Shown here: piece after piece, positions 49,425-58,456 of the stretch
Position numbering within the stretch: position 1 is the first letter of the stretch
How the letters are laid out: the number at the start of each line of letters is the position of its first letter
The notes under the pieces: model-generated
The model's input: only the letters and a program-made list of their open reading frames with translations
The model's database searches: none
What the model was told of the DNA's origin: nothing
DNA from: Deltaproteobacteria bacterium
GTDB taxonomy: Bacteria; Desulfobacterota; Syntrophia; Syntrophales; JAFGHS01
Length of the DNA: 64,000 bases
Assembly (NCBI GenBank): GCA_016930075.1
Contig: JAFGHS010000042.1
Span: 38,135-102,134, forward strand
Direction of reading: 5' to 3'
Program-made: the position numbers and the translations under genes

Positions 49425-51665
49425 TTATAAATCTCGGCCGATGCGCGCAGCCAGGCGCTCCCGCTGTCTGATGCGGGCCGCATCGAGAAGCATTCTGCCC
49501 GCCCAGCGATAGACGTTGAAATCCCGCACCAGAGTGCGCATGCTGCGCATCCGTGCCCGCTGCTCGAAATCAGGCATGGCGAGGGCGTTATAAAGGGCCT
49601 CTGCCGTCTGCTCGATGTGGTAAGGATTTACAACGAGCGATTCGTGCAGCTCATGCGCCGCGCCGGTAAACTGGCTCAGGATCAGAACGCCCTGCTCGTC
49701 GTCGCGGGCGGCGACGAACTCCTTGGCCACCAGGTTCATGCCGTCATGGAGGCTGGTCACCATGCAGACATCCGCCGCCCGGTAATACCGGTTCACCTCC
49801 TCCGGTTCGTGATGCTCGGCTTTAAGGCAGATGGGCTGCCATGACCCCGTCGAGAAGCGCTCATTGATGCGGTCGGCCAGATTGCGCACCTGGGATTCAA
49901 ACAACTGGTAGTCCTCGAGGGCCGAACGGGTCGGCGCGGCGATCTGGATGAACGTAAAGCGGCCTCTCATTTCCGGATGATTTTCCAGCATGTTTTCCAC
50001 GGCCCGGAAGCGTTCGAGGATGCCTTTGGTGTAGTCCTGGCGATCGACGCCGAGACCGATGAGATGATCGGCGGCAAGTCCCAGCGACCGGCGTATGGCC
50101 TCCCGGCATTCGGATACGGGCGGTTGCGTCTCCTGCCAGGGCGGCGGCCACTGGATCGAGATGGGATAACTTTCTACAAGGGTCAGTTGACCGTGCCGGG
50201 ATATGGTGGAGGATTCGTGTTCGATCCGGGTTTCCAGGTAGCGGTCCACGGTTTCCAGAAAATTCTTGCAGTGGAACGGCGTGTGGAATCCGAGGATGGT
50301 GCTGCCGAGCATTCCCTTGAGCAGCTCCTCCCGCCAGGGGCAGATGCCGAATGATTCCGGGTTTGGCCAGGGGATATGCCAGAATGTGATGATCGTGGCC
50401 TTGGGAAGAACCTTGCGGATCATTTGCGGCAGGAGGGCAAAATGGTAGTCATGTACAAGCACTACGGGATCGTCGCTTGCCGCCTCCGCCGCGACTGCGT
50501 CGGCAAACCGCTGGTTGACGGCGATGTATTGCCCCCAGTCGCTGGAGCGGAAAATGGGGCGCACATGGGCGATATGGCACAGGGGCCAGAGGCCCTCGTT
50601 GGCGAACCCATAATAATATCCTGTCTCTTCCTCATCGGTCAGCCAGATGCGCCGGAGCACGTATTCAGGATTTTCCGGGGGGACATGGGCGCGGTCGTTC
50701 CGATCCACTGTCTCGCGATCGGCCGTACCGCCGCCGTGGGCGATCCATGTGCCGGAGCATGCCCGCATAACCGGTTCCACGGCCGTGACCAGGCCGCTGG
50801 CGGGGCGGTGAACCTCGATCCGGTCCGGCATTTTGATATGAATATATGGTTCCCGATTTGATACAACAATGATTCGTTCACCTGCAAGCTGGTCGTGAAG
50901 CAGTTTCCGGAGAAAATCTGGGCTCCAGGTCACGGTGACGTCATCCGCCAAGCGGCGTTCCGCATCGTAGGAACGCAGGAGTTGCCGTAAATCCCCGGCC
51001 AGGGGCTGCAACTCCGAGGCGACTGCGGGTTGTGCAAAAGGTTTGACGATGCCTTCGCCCCGGATCATGGCCCGAACGCCATCCATCCATCCGCGCCAGC
51101 TCAACTGGGCGACAAAGACCGTAATGACGGAAATGATGACGCCCAAGAGGGTGATAAACATGATGACGTATTTACGGGTGTCCGTGCTGCGGCGTTCAAC
51201 AAAACTCATGTCGTGAATGACGATAAGCGAACCGATTTGAGCCCCTTCCTGTTCGATGGGGTTTATGGAGACATGGACGGCCCCCTGGGGGAGGCGGTGA
51301 AGGGGGCTGATCTTCTTGCCCGGCGCCGTATCCGGCAGACAGCCGATGGATTCGGGGTATGCCCGCGTCCGGTAACGCAATTTGCCCTCCGTCGTACAGA
51401 CGCCGACTGCCAGCAGACGTTCATCCCGGGTAGCCCTGACCAGAAGGGCATTGATCTTGGAGCGGTTTTCCTGCTGCAGAAGCTCTACCAGGGGGTCGTG
51501 AAGCGTATTGGCGACGAACTGGGCGCGGATATCCATATCCCGGACGAACCACCGCAGCATCAAATTGTCCACCAGCGGCACGAGGGCATAGGCCAGGACG
51601 GTCAACGCAATGACGAGAGGAATGACAAAACGCAGGGACAATCGAAGGGATCTGATGGATAACAT
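49425..51665 (-). CDS. otsA: Membrane-anchored trehalose-6-phosphate synthase with sensor-like N-domain
   Basis: 746 residues from the ATG at 51665 (AGGAGGCGTCAGACC upstream; the track start reads into the previous gene). Residues ~10-32 and ~166-188 are transmembrane, enclosing a ~130-residue extracytoplasmic domain resembling those of sensor kinases. After a ~70-residue linker the GT20 synthase begins at [11 protein letters not shown] (~264): [29 protein letters not shown] and [11 protein letters not shown] are the UDP-glucose and glucose-6-phosphate sites. It makes trehalose-6-phosphate. The sensory front end is unusual. It follows the GH15 gene by 14 bp in one operon. Confidence 0.88.
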   Translation of the reverse strand: MLSIRSLRLSLRFVIPLVIALTVLAYALVPLVDNLMLRWFVRDMDIRAQFVANTLHDPLVELLQQENRSKINALLVRATRDERLLAVGVCTTEGKLRYRTRAYPESIGCLPDTAPGKKISPLHRLPQGAVHVSINPIEQEGAQIGSLIVIHDMSFVERRSTDTRKYVIMFITLLGVIISVITVFVAQLSWRGWMDGVRAMIRGEGIVKPFAQPAVASELQPLAGDLRQLLRSYDAERRLADDVTVTWSPDFLRKLLHDQLAGERIIVVSNREPYIHIKMPDRIEVHRPASGLVTAVEPVMRACSGTWIAHGGGTADRETVDRNDRAHVPPENPEYVLRRIWLTDEEETGYYYGFANEGLWPLCHIAHVRPIFRSSDWGQYIAVNQRFADAVAAEAASDDPVVLVHDYHFALLPQMIRKVLPKATIITFWHIPWPNPESFGICPWREELLKGMLGSTILGFHTPFHCKNFLETVDRYLETRIEHESSTISRHGQLTLVESYPISIQWPPPWQETQPPVSECREAIRRSLGLAADHLIGLGVDRQDYTKGILERFRAVENMLENHPEMRGRFTFIQIAAPTRSALEDYQLFESQVRNLADRINERFSTGSWQPICLKAEHHEPEEVNRYYRAADVCMVTSLHDGMNLVAKEFVAARDDEQGVLILSQFTGAAHELHESLVVNPYHIEQTAEALYNALAMPDFEQRARMRSMRTLVRDFNVYRWAGRMLLDAARIRQRERLAARIGRDL

Positions 51666-51679
51666 GGTCTGACGCCTCC

Positions 51680-53470
51680 TTAAAATGCCGTGTCCCAGCG
51701 CTTGCTGAGACGGATGGCGGCATTGATCATGCCGACCATGCTGTAAGTCTGGACGAAGTTGCCCCACTGCTGCCCCGTTCCGACGTCGATATGCTCGGCC
51801 ATGAGTCCGTGGCGGTTGCGGCGCGTCAGCATGTCTTCAAACAGGAGCCGGGCTTCATCGTTGCGGCCCAGCGCCGTCAGGGCATAGATATACCAGTAGG
51901 TGCAGACAATGAAGGCGTTTTGGGGAATGCCGAAATCGTCTTTCTCAACATACCGGAAAATATACTGTCCCTGCTTGAGTTCCCGTTCCACGGCCGCGAC
52001 GGTCAATGCAAAACGGGGATCCTCCGCGGCAAGAAAACCCACATCATGCATGAGAAGCAGACTGGCATCCAGCGCCTCTCCTTCAAATGCGGCGGTGAAG
52101 GTTTTTTTCCTGTCGTTCCAGGCGCGGGCGCAAATGACGGTGTGGATGTGCTCTGCCTGAATCTGCCAGTAAGCCGCGCGATCGGCAAGGCCAAGATGAA
52201 CAGCAATCCTCGAAAGGCGATTGCAGGCCGCCCAGCACATGATGGCGGAAAAGGTGTGAATCCGTTTTGTATCCCGCAGCTCCCACAGCCCCGCATCCGG
52301 CTCATCGTGAACCCGGATGGCCGCTTCTCCCAGCGGCTCCAGGCGGTGGAAAAGGGCGGCATTGCCCTGCTGGACCAGCCGCTGGTCAAAGAAAAAGTGG
52401 GTGACGGCGAGGATTGCCGATCCGTAGACGTCGTGCTGGACCTGTTTGTAGGCCTGATTGCCTACCCGAACGGGGCCCATTTGCCGGTATCCCGCCAATG
52501 TGGCCACCTCGCGCTCCTCCAGATGTCCCCGTCCGTCAATGCCGTAAACGGGCTGGATGCGGCCCTCCGGGGCGCCGGCAACCACATTCACCAGATAGCG
52601 GAGGTAACGCTCCATGGTGTGGGTCGTCCCGAGACGGTTTAAGGCATTAACCACAAAATACGCGTCGCGAAGCCAGCAGTATCGATAATCCCAGTTCCGC
52701 CCGGAATCCGGCGCCTCGGGAATTGACGTGGTCATGGCGCCGACAATGGCGCCCGTGTCGTCGAAGGTGTTGAGTTTCAGGGTAATGGCGGCGCGAATGA
52801 CTTCATCCTGCCATTCGAAGGGGATTCCCAGATCGCGGACCCAGTCGCGCCAATATGCCAGGGTTTCATGAAGGAAACGCCGCGCGAGGGGGCGGATGGC
52901 TTCCTGAATTGTTTCGTCGTGCCCCAAAATGAGGGTAATCCGGTCTTCCAGGAAAAAGGGAAGCTCCTGAAGGATGGGGGTAACGGACCCATCGGTGGTC
53001 AGGCGCAGGACCCTACCGGGTGAAACATAGCGAATGTGGTGGCTGCCGTGCGTGAGTTCGCATGCATCCCGGCCATAGTCGCTGGCCGGACGGATGCGCA
53101 CCCGGATGCGGGGCGTTCCCTGAAGACGTTGAATCTGCCGGATCAGCATCATGGGCGTAAACATCCTGCCGAACTGGCGGAAACGGGGGGCGAAGTCGGT
53201 GATCTCAACCGTGCCGCCATGGGCGTCGGTGAGGCGTGTGACCAGAACGGCGGAATTGGCCAGATAGTTTTGCTCCGTTTTGACCTGATCGGCGAGTTCG
53301 ACGACGCAATACCCTGTTCCCTCACCGCTTTCGTGTTCCTGCAACAGCGAGCAGAAGACCGGATCGCCGTCAAACCGCGGCAGGCAGTACCAGACGATCT
53401 CGCCTGCCGCGTCGATCAGGGCGGCAACCTGGCTGTTGCCGATTAATCCGAGGTCCAGAGAACTTTTCAT
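51680..53470 (-). CDS. GH15 glycoside hydrolase (glucoamylase- or trehalase-like)
   Basis: 596 residues of the bacterial GH15 family: N-terminal beta-sandwich (LGLIGNSQVAALIDAAGEIVWYCLPRFDGDPVF), then the (alpha/alpha)6 barrel with NWDYRYCWLRDAYFVVNAL, VRVGNQAYKQVQHDVYGSAI and the C-terminal GQQWGNFVQTYSMVGMINAA. No signal peptide, so it is cytoplasmic. Members linked to OtsA genes include trehalases, whereas others cleave alpha-1,4-glucans; sequence alone does not decide. The partner OtsA fusion follows directly, which favours a role in trehalose or glycogen turnover. Confidence 0.87.
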   Translation of the reverse strand: MKSSLDLGLIGNSQVAALIDAAGEIVWYCLPRFDGDPVFCSLLQEHESGEGTGYCVVELADQVKTEQNYLANSAVLVTRLTDAHGGTVEITDFAPRFRQFGRMFTPMMLIRQIQRLQGTPRIRVRIRPASDYGRDACELTHGSHHIRYVSPGRVLRLTTDGSVTPILQELPFFLEDRITLILGHDETIQEAIRPLARRFLHETLAYWRDWVRDLGIPFEWQDEVIRAAITLKLNTFDDTGAIVGAMTTSIPEAPDSGRNWDYRYCWLRDAYFVVNALNRLGTTHTMERYLRYLVNVVAGAPEGRIQPVYGIDGRGHLEEREVATLAGYRQMGPVRVGNQAYKQVQHDVYGSAILAVTHFFFDQRLVQQGNAALFHRLEPLGEAAIRVHDEPDAGLWELRDTKRIHTFSAIMCWAACNRLSRIAVHLGLADRAAYWQIQAEHIHTVICARAWNDRKKTFTAAFEGEALDASLLLMHDVGFLAAEDPRFALTVAAVERELKQGQYIFRYVEKDDFGIPQNAFIVCTYWYIYALTALGRNDEARLLFEDMLTRRNRHGLMAEHIDVGTGQQWGNFVQTYSMVGMINAAIRLSKRWDTAF

Positions 53471-53587
53471 GCCGTTTATTCTCCCATCATCATTTACGAC
53501 GGCGCACGGGCCGGGAACGGAAAGGGCGTTTCGCTTGAAAACCAGACGGTTATTGTGATGAAGTTATTTTTAGCGGACGATCAGCCC

Positions 53588-53603
53588 TGTGACTTACGTC
53601 ACC
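53588..53603. promoter_or_regulatory. CRP/FNR-type palindrome upstream of the GH15 operon
   Basis: TGTGACTTACGTCACC contains the perfect pair GTGAC-TTAC-GTCAC, matching the TGTGA-N6-TCACA class of CRP/FNR/HcpR sites in 9 of 10 positions. It is 118 bp upstream of the GH15 ATG. Two similar TTATTGTGATG stretches flank it (about 53550 and 53645). No regulator gene is nearby. Confidence 0.4.
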
Positions 53604-53763
53604 CGTTTTAAGGAAGACGATTGCTAATTCTTATATTGATAAAATGGTTATTGTGATGTTGCTTCCGGCGGACAGTATGGTAAATTTTTGCCATGAAATC
53701 AAGAGATAAATCGCTTTTGCGGGCCTATTTGCCGCAAAGATTTTTGTATCATATTGGAATAAA

Positions 53764-54930
53764 TCAGATTTCTCCCGCCTTGTAGAGTGCGTATTTTGTC
53801 AACAAAAGACCGAAAACCTGGTAGGCGACAGTCGTTGCAATAATCGTGTTCAGTATCATGGGGCCGATGTCGGGAAAGGACGTTTTCGCGATGAGGGCGC
53901 ATCCCAGAGCCACGCCGGCCTGAGGCGCCAGACCCAGGCCAAGATATGTTTTGATCATCCTGCCGGCGCCGGCAATCCGGCCGCCGATGAAAACCCCGGC
54001 CATCTTGCCCAAAACCCTGAAAATAAGATATAAAATACCGATTATGCCGATTTTCCCTAAAGAAGCGACGTCGAGATTTGCCCCCGCCAGAACAAAGAAG
54101 ATCAGGAACAGCAGCCCGTCAATTTTCTGCAGGGATTCAAAATAATGTTCCGTCGGCGTTTTCAGATTCGTCAGGGTTGCCCCGAAGGCCATGCAGGCCA
54201 GGATGCCCGATAAATTAAAATGGATGGAAACGCCCACGGCCAGGAAAATAAACCCCACCGTTAGAATCAGGATTTCTTCCAGATCATTCAGGAGGGAAGC
54301 GATCCGGATGATGACAACGCCCAAAAATGCGCCGAGGACAAAGGACCCGATGATGTGGATCAGAGTAATGCCCAAGACCTTCGGCAGCAGCATCACGTCG
54401 GCCGTATGCAGATGCAGCGATTTGGAAACGGCCACGGACATTGAAAACACGATGAAACACCAGGCCGTGTTGACGGCGACCACCCCCAGGAGGGCATTGG
54501 TCAGAGGCCCCTTGGCCTTGTATTCCCTGACAATCATGAGGACGGCATCGGGGGCTGCGGCGATGGCAATGGCGCCGTAAATGACGGCAACGCTCATGGG
54601 CTGTCCGAACAACAGAAACAGCGCCGTGATGACCAGAAAAGAGCCGGCCGATTCGAAGACGGAAATCCACATCACCTGCCTGCCCAGAATGCGAAAGTTT
54701 TCGCGATTCAGATTTCTGCCGATGGTGAAGGCCACGATGCCGAGGACAACGTTGGATACGGGCCCGGATGCGTTTAAGACGGTTTCGGGTATGATATAAA
54801 AAATGCTTTTTCCCAGAAGGATGCCGAGGATCAAATATGCCGTTGCGGCGGGCAGTTTGAGCAGTCTTAAAAGTTTAGCCGACAGGAGTCCGGCAAGCAG
54901 GATAAGGCCGATGACGAGAAGATCGTTCAT
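53764..54930 (-). CDS. CPA2-family cation:proton antiporter
   Basis: 388 residues, 11-13 hydrophobic helices. Features of monovalent cation/proton antiporters are AYLILGILLGKSIFY, GIVAFTIGRNLNREN, AAPDAVLMIVREYKAKGPLTNALLGVVAVN and a C-terminal GLGLAPQAGVALGCALIAK. No RCK or USP domain is attached, unlike the Kef-type protein at 24054. It would exchange Na+ or K+ for protons. It is the last gene of a three-gene operon, 12 bp after the CBS gene, which could provide nucleotide-sensing control. Confidence 0.88.
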   Translation of the reverse strand: MNDLLVIGLILLAGLLSAKLLRLLKLPAATAYLILGILLGKSIFYIIPETVLNASGPVSNVVLGIVAFTIGRNLNRENFRILGRQVMWISVFESAGSFLVITALFLLFGQPMSVAVIYGAIAIAAAPDAVLMIVREYKAKGPLTNALLGVVAVNTAWCFIVFSMSVAVSKSLHLHTADVMLLPKVLGITLIHIIGSFVLGAFLGVVIIRIASLLNDLEEILILTVGFIFLAVGVSIHFNLSGILACMAFGATLTNLKTPTEHYFESLQKIDGLLFLIFFVLAGANLDVASLGKIGIIGILYLIFRVLGKMAGVFIGGRIAGAGRMIKTYLGLGLAPQAGVALGCALIAKTSFPDIGPMILNTIIATTVAYQVFGLLLTKYALYKAGEI

Positions 54931-54942
54931 GATGGCGTCCGT

Positions 54943-55416
54943 TTAAATCCCCTTTTCCCGGAAAACGGCCCGGATGATGTCGAACAGGCCGATCATGCCG
55001 ACAAGTTGACGGCGGGCATTCACGACCAGCATTTTTTCCAGGGAAAGTTTCGTCAATTCCCGGTAGGCTTTTTTTAAGGTCGTATCTTCGGCGATCGAGA
55101 CGACGTTGCGATTCATGAAATCATCCACAATAGCGAGGAACCCCATTTCCGGCGGCACGTCGGAATCGAAGATGTCTTCATCTTCACGCTGAACAAAGGG
55201 CAGGGAAGACAGGATCCGCTGCAGGTCCCTCCCCTGAGGGGAAAAAAGGCCGATCAAATCTTCGATGGCTACGCGTCCCACGAGGATCATCCGGTCGTCC
55301 ACGACCGGCACCATCGGCAAACTGTGAAACCGCTCGTAAGTTTTCAGCAGTCCGGACAGCGTCGTGCTCCTTGTGACGTACTGGACGTCCGTCAGCATAA
55401 CGTCTTTCACAATCAT
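54943..55416 (-). CDS. Stand-alone CBS-pair protein
   Basis: 157 residues made of two CBS motifs: VKDVMLTDVQYVTRSTTLSGLL...MVPVVDDRMILVGRVAIEDLIGLF and DFMNRNVVSIAEDTTLKKAYRELTKLSLEKMLVVNARRQLVGMIGLFDIIRAVF. CBS pairs bind adenine nucleotides and regulate attached or partner proteins. It has no catalytic domain. Its ATG overlaps the upstream HD gene stop as ATGA, and the antiporter follows, so it is likely a regulatory partner of the antiporter. Confidence 0.88.
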   Translation of the reverse strand: MIVKDVMLTDVQYVTRSTTLSGLLKTYERFHSLPMVPVVDDRMILVGRVAIEDLIGLFSPQGRDLQRILSSLPFVQREDEDIFDSDVPPEMGFLAIVDDFMNRNVVSIAEDTTLKKAYRELTKLSLEKMLVVNARRQLVGMIGLFDIIRAVFREKGI

Positions 55417-55856
55417 GGCGCCGCCTCATTTTCCGTTTGCCCCGTGAGGGTCCGCCAGGCGCGGAGATATTTGGCGAAGCGCTCCAGATCCTGTTGCGTG
55501 ATTCGAGCGAAGCGCCGGACGTCCATATTGTCTTCCAGATCGGCAATCTTGATTTTTTTTGTAACGGGGTTTCCGCAGGCCCTCTCGATCAGGGCCTCGT
55601 AAGATTCGCCGTCGCGTTTCGTCAGGCCGTCCACGGCGTCCACGATCTCTTCCGGAAAGCCTCGGTCGCGGAGCCTGTCGAGGGTCCAGGGCGTATCCTC
55701 CACAATGTCGTGGAGAACGGCGACGATCTTTTCCGTTTCATTGTCCATGCGGCACATGATCCTTAAAGGGTGCAGGATGTACGGCTCTCCCGCCTTGTCC
55801 GACTGCCCTTTATGGGCCTGCACAGCGATTTCTATGGCGTCTTCGAGTGACGGCAT
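55413..55856 (-). CDS. Stand-alone HD alarmone hydrolase (RelA/SpoT- or MESH1-like)
   Basis: About 147 residues from the ATG at 55856 (AAAGGGA at SD distance; an ATG at 55919 would add 21 residues). It contains only the HD hydrolase part of Rel/Spo proteins: AIEIAVQAHKGQSDKAGEPYILHPLRI, AVLHDIVEDTPWT (HD plus the ED pair), VDAVDGLTKRDGESY and IKIADLEDNMDVRR. No synthetase, TGS or ACT domain. It may hydrolyse (p)ppGpp or another nucleotide. Coupled by overlap to a CBS protein and then to an antiporter, which is unusual for an alarmone hydrolase. Confidence 0.83.
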   Translation of the reverse strand: MPSLEDAIEIAVQAHKGQSDKAGEPYILHPLRIMCRMDNETEKIVAVLHDIVEDTPWTLDRLRDRGFPEEIVDAVDGLTKRDGESYEALIERACGNPVTKKIKIADLEDNMDVRRFARITQQDLERFAKYLRAWRTLTGQTENEAAP

Positions 55857-55981
55857 CGGTATTTCCCTTTCGTACGGCTTTGCATATTGACGGTCCCGGT
55901 ATATCTTAAACGCTTTCATCCCTGCGGTCTAAAAACAAGCGGATTACTGCGCACATATTGATTTTTTCATTACATGCCCGG

Positions 55982-56111
55982 AGAGCTTTGAATTTCCGTT
56001 TTTCCTGTCATTGCGAGGCGCAGAGCGCCGCGGAAATCTCTTGAATTGCCGGACGCTTTTAAGATTGCTTCGCTTCGCTCGCCATGACAAAAGAGGCGTT
56101 TTTCAAAGGTC
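55982..56111 (-). repeat. 130-bp inverted-terminal repeat element (copy 1)
   Basis: On the minus strand it opens AGACCTTTGAAAAACGCCTCTT, then TGTCATGGCGAGCGAAGCGAAGCAATCT, and closes CGCCTCGCAATGACAG...TTCAAAGCTCT. The same order and near-identical sequence is found on the plus strand at 60748-60878. Non-coding; palindromic ends and interior. Confidence 0.8.
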
Positions 56112-56199
56112 TTGCCTGAATGATATGGATGATGGAGATTGGCGTCAAGAAAAAAATACGATTTCCCCGGCGACGGACGACGGTCTTCCCGCAAACGCA

Positions 56200-56240
56200 G
56201 CGAAGGCCGGTTGTGGTCAACCGGCCTTCGCCATTTTTTT
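56200..56240 (+). terminator. Strong hairpin with T-run, oriented for plus-strand transcription
   Basis: GCGAAGGCCGGTTG and its exact complement CAACCGGCCTTCGC (14 bp) enclose TGGT and are followed by CA and seven T's on the plus strand. It is 39 bp beyond the end of the TRAP operon, which runs on the minus strand, and the minus strand has no T-run after the stem. The orientation therefore points to an unrecognised plus-strand transcript, or the hairpin serves the minus strand without a good U-tract. Confidence 0.65.
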
Positions 56241-56278
56241 CGACGCCGGGGAATTCGACGCCGTGGGGTGCGATGGTA

Positions 56279-58171
56279 TTATCCTCCAAATCCCGGCGGC
56301 TGGGAGAATCCCATGGCGATGGGAATATACGTTACGAGATCCTGGAAGATGTAAAGGATAATAATGACCACGAAGAACAGCAGAACCCAGGGGACGATCC
56401 ACCGGAAGAGCTGGTTCACCGGCGTATTGGTCATGCCCGAGATGACAAAGACGGTTCCGCCGACGGGCGGCGTCAGGCCGCCGATGGCGCCCATGAGGAC
56501 GATATAGACGCAGATCCACCACGGATGAATGCCCATGCTGTAAAGCACCGGGAAGATCGTCGGGATCATGACGATGATGATGGGCAGGGATTCGCCGATG
56601 CAGCCCGTGCAGAACAGGATGAAGGTTACGATCAGCATGAGGGTATGCACGCTGACGCCGCCCGCGTCGACCAGGCTCACGATTGCGTCGCCCACATGGT
56701 AATGCATCAGGGCCAGCTTCGACAGAAGGGCGCCGATAATGATGAAGCTCATGAAGCCGATGACGTTGGCGCCTTCATTGAAGATCCACTTGAAATCGGC
56801 AATGGAAAACTTCATCTCCCGGCGGACCAGATTGACCACCCAGATATAAACCATGGCCACGGCGGCGGCCTCCGTCGGCGTCAGGAAGCCCGTGGAGATC
56901 GTCCCGATAATCAGAATCGGAATGGACAGGGCGACCAGATTCGGAGGAATGGTCGTGAATTTCTCTTTCCATGTGCTGTGATATCTTGCCAGCTTCGGAT
57001 GGGTGAAGCCGTAGAAGAGCATGAAGATGGAAAAGATGGTGGCCACGGTCAATCCGGGACCGATGCCCGCCATGAACAGGGCGCCGATGGAATTGTCCGT
57101 CAAACCGCCAAGGACGACGAAGGTGATGCTCGGCGGGATCAGATACCCCAGAATGGAGGCGGAGCCAAGCATGGGCAATGTGATGCTCCGCGGGTATCCC
57201 GCCTTGTCCAGTTCGCCCAGCCCCAGGATGATGAGGAGGGCCATGGTGGCGAAAACCGATCCGAGCATGGCGCCCAAAAGAACGCCCGTCCAGATCACCG
57301 CCACGGCAACGCCGCCCGGTATCCAGCCGATCCAGGCGTTCATGACCTTGAAAAGGCCCGCCGCCGTGCCCCGCTGCATCATGAACCCGCCGATGACAAA
57401 CAGGGGGAAGGCAAACCAGGTGAATTCCTCCATGGTCTTGTACAGGTTCATGCCGATGCTGTTGAGCATGGGAAAGCCGCCGAAGGTAAACAGGGCGACG
57501 ATGGTGAGGCCGCCGATGGCCGCCGCGACGGGAATGCCCGTAAACAGAAAAGCGATGAGCATGAGAAAGACGCCGATGACGGGATTGATGGTAAAATACC
57601 AGACGGTCAATACAATGGCGGCAATGTAGAGCCCGAGAATGAAAACAGGCGAGCCGAAGAACGTCTTATGCCCCGCCAGATCCGGCGTAAATTTCAGCCT
57701 CAGGAGCAGAGTGCTCCGGGCGGTCTGAAAAACGAGCAGAAGCATGCCGAATGCGGCGGAAAACAAAAACGGCCACATGGGGACGTTGATCTGGCCTGCC
57801 GATTCGCCCGCCTTAAACGTATCCCAGGTAAACCAAAAGAGATAAAACGTGCAGATGATGCTGAACATAAAAAACACCGTCCAGGCGAAGATCTGCGAAT
57901 AAACGGCCGTGCGCGGCGGCATGAGGCCTTCGAAGAAAGACACGCGGACGTGCTGATACTGGCGCATGGCGTAGGCCGTCGTTGCAAACGGCAAAATCGC
58001 CATGATCTGGATGCAGCCCCACATGATCCAGACGGTGGAAAAACCGAATTTGGAGGCGATGGATTCGAAGGCCAAAAACAGGCCCATGACAAATGCCACG
58101 ATCATGCCGAGATAACAGTAAGCCCCGGTCATCCAATCGATACCTTTGCCTAATTTATTGAGTGCATTCAT
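56279..58171 (-). CDS. TRAP transporter DctQ-DctM fused permease
   Basis: 630 residues. The first ~175 match the small DctQ subunit (four helices; QYQHVRVSFFEGLMP...). The remainder is the large DctM/ArcT-type subunit with about twelve helices: FLMLIAFLFTGIPVAAAIGGLTI, FPLFVIGGFMMQRGTAAGLF, GYLIPPSITFVVLGGLTDNSIGALFMAGIGPG, and the LTPPVGGTVFVISGM region. Fused QM proteins are common. It uses Na+ or H+ gradients to import an organic acid delivered by the DctP protein encoded upstream. Substrate unknown. Confidence 0.93.
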   Translation of the reverse strand: MNALNKLGKGIDWMTGAYCYLGMIVAFVMGLFLAFESIASKFGFSTVWIMWGCIQIMAILPFATTAYAMRQYQHVRVSFFEGLMPPRTAVYSQIFAWTVFFMFSIICTFYLFWFTWDTFKAGESAGQINVPMWPFLFSAAFGMLLLVFQTARSTLLLRLKFTPDLAGHKTFFGSPVFILGLYIAAIVLTVWYFTINPVIGVFLMLIAFLFTGIPVAAAIGGLTIVALFTFGGFPMLNSIGMNLYKTMEEFTWFAFPLFVIGGFMMQRGTAAGLFKVMNAWIGWIPGGVAVAVIWTGVLLGAMLGSVFATMALLIILGLGELDKAGYPRSITLPMLGSASILGYLIPPSITFVVLGGLTDNSIGALFMAGIGPGLTVATIFSIFMLFYGFTHPKLARYHSTWKEKFTTIPPNLVALSIPILIIGTISTGFLTPTEAAAVAMVYIWVVNLVRREMKFSIADFKWIFNEGANVIGFMSFIIIGALLSKLALMHYHVGDAIVSLVDAGGVSVHTLMLIVTFILFCTGCIGESLPIIIVMIPTIFPVLYSMGIHPWWICVYIVLMGAIGGLTPPVGGTVFVISGMTNTPVNQLFRWIVPWVLLFFVVIIILYIFQDLVTYIPIAMGFSQPPGFGG

Positions 58172-58456
58172 AATTTTATCCTTTTAAGCTAAAATTCATA
58201 GTATTTCTGTTTATGTCGGCAAGATGGGGACCGATCCGGATTGCCCCCGCCGCTGCAGCCTGTCCTTACAAGTATTTATAATAATGCCGGCGCCCGGATG
58301 CTTGGATGGGCATTGGTGACATTGGGGGCAGATTTCAAACCCGTTCCCAGAGTCCAATACCCGAGCTTGTGATATGAGGGGCGGATACAAAACCCGCCCC
58401 CCATGATGTTTATGACGTTTATGCTGTTCATGCTGTTTATGGCTTACGGCGGCTGC
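58172..58456. other. Intergenic gap between TRAP genes
   Basis: 285 bp with no supported ORF. Near 58403-58441 there is a short degenerate tandem repeat of ATG(A/C)TGTTTATG units directly after the dctP stop region. No hairpin terminator was recognised. It may reduce permease expression relative to the binding protein. Confidence 0.45.

Noticed and set aside
56120-58153. 677-aa plus-strand ORF over the TRAP permease
   Set aside because: Very charged, His/Asp-rich translation typical of the antisense of hydrophobic helices; the minus strand encodes a clear DctQM protein.
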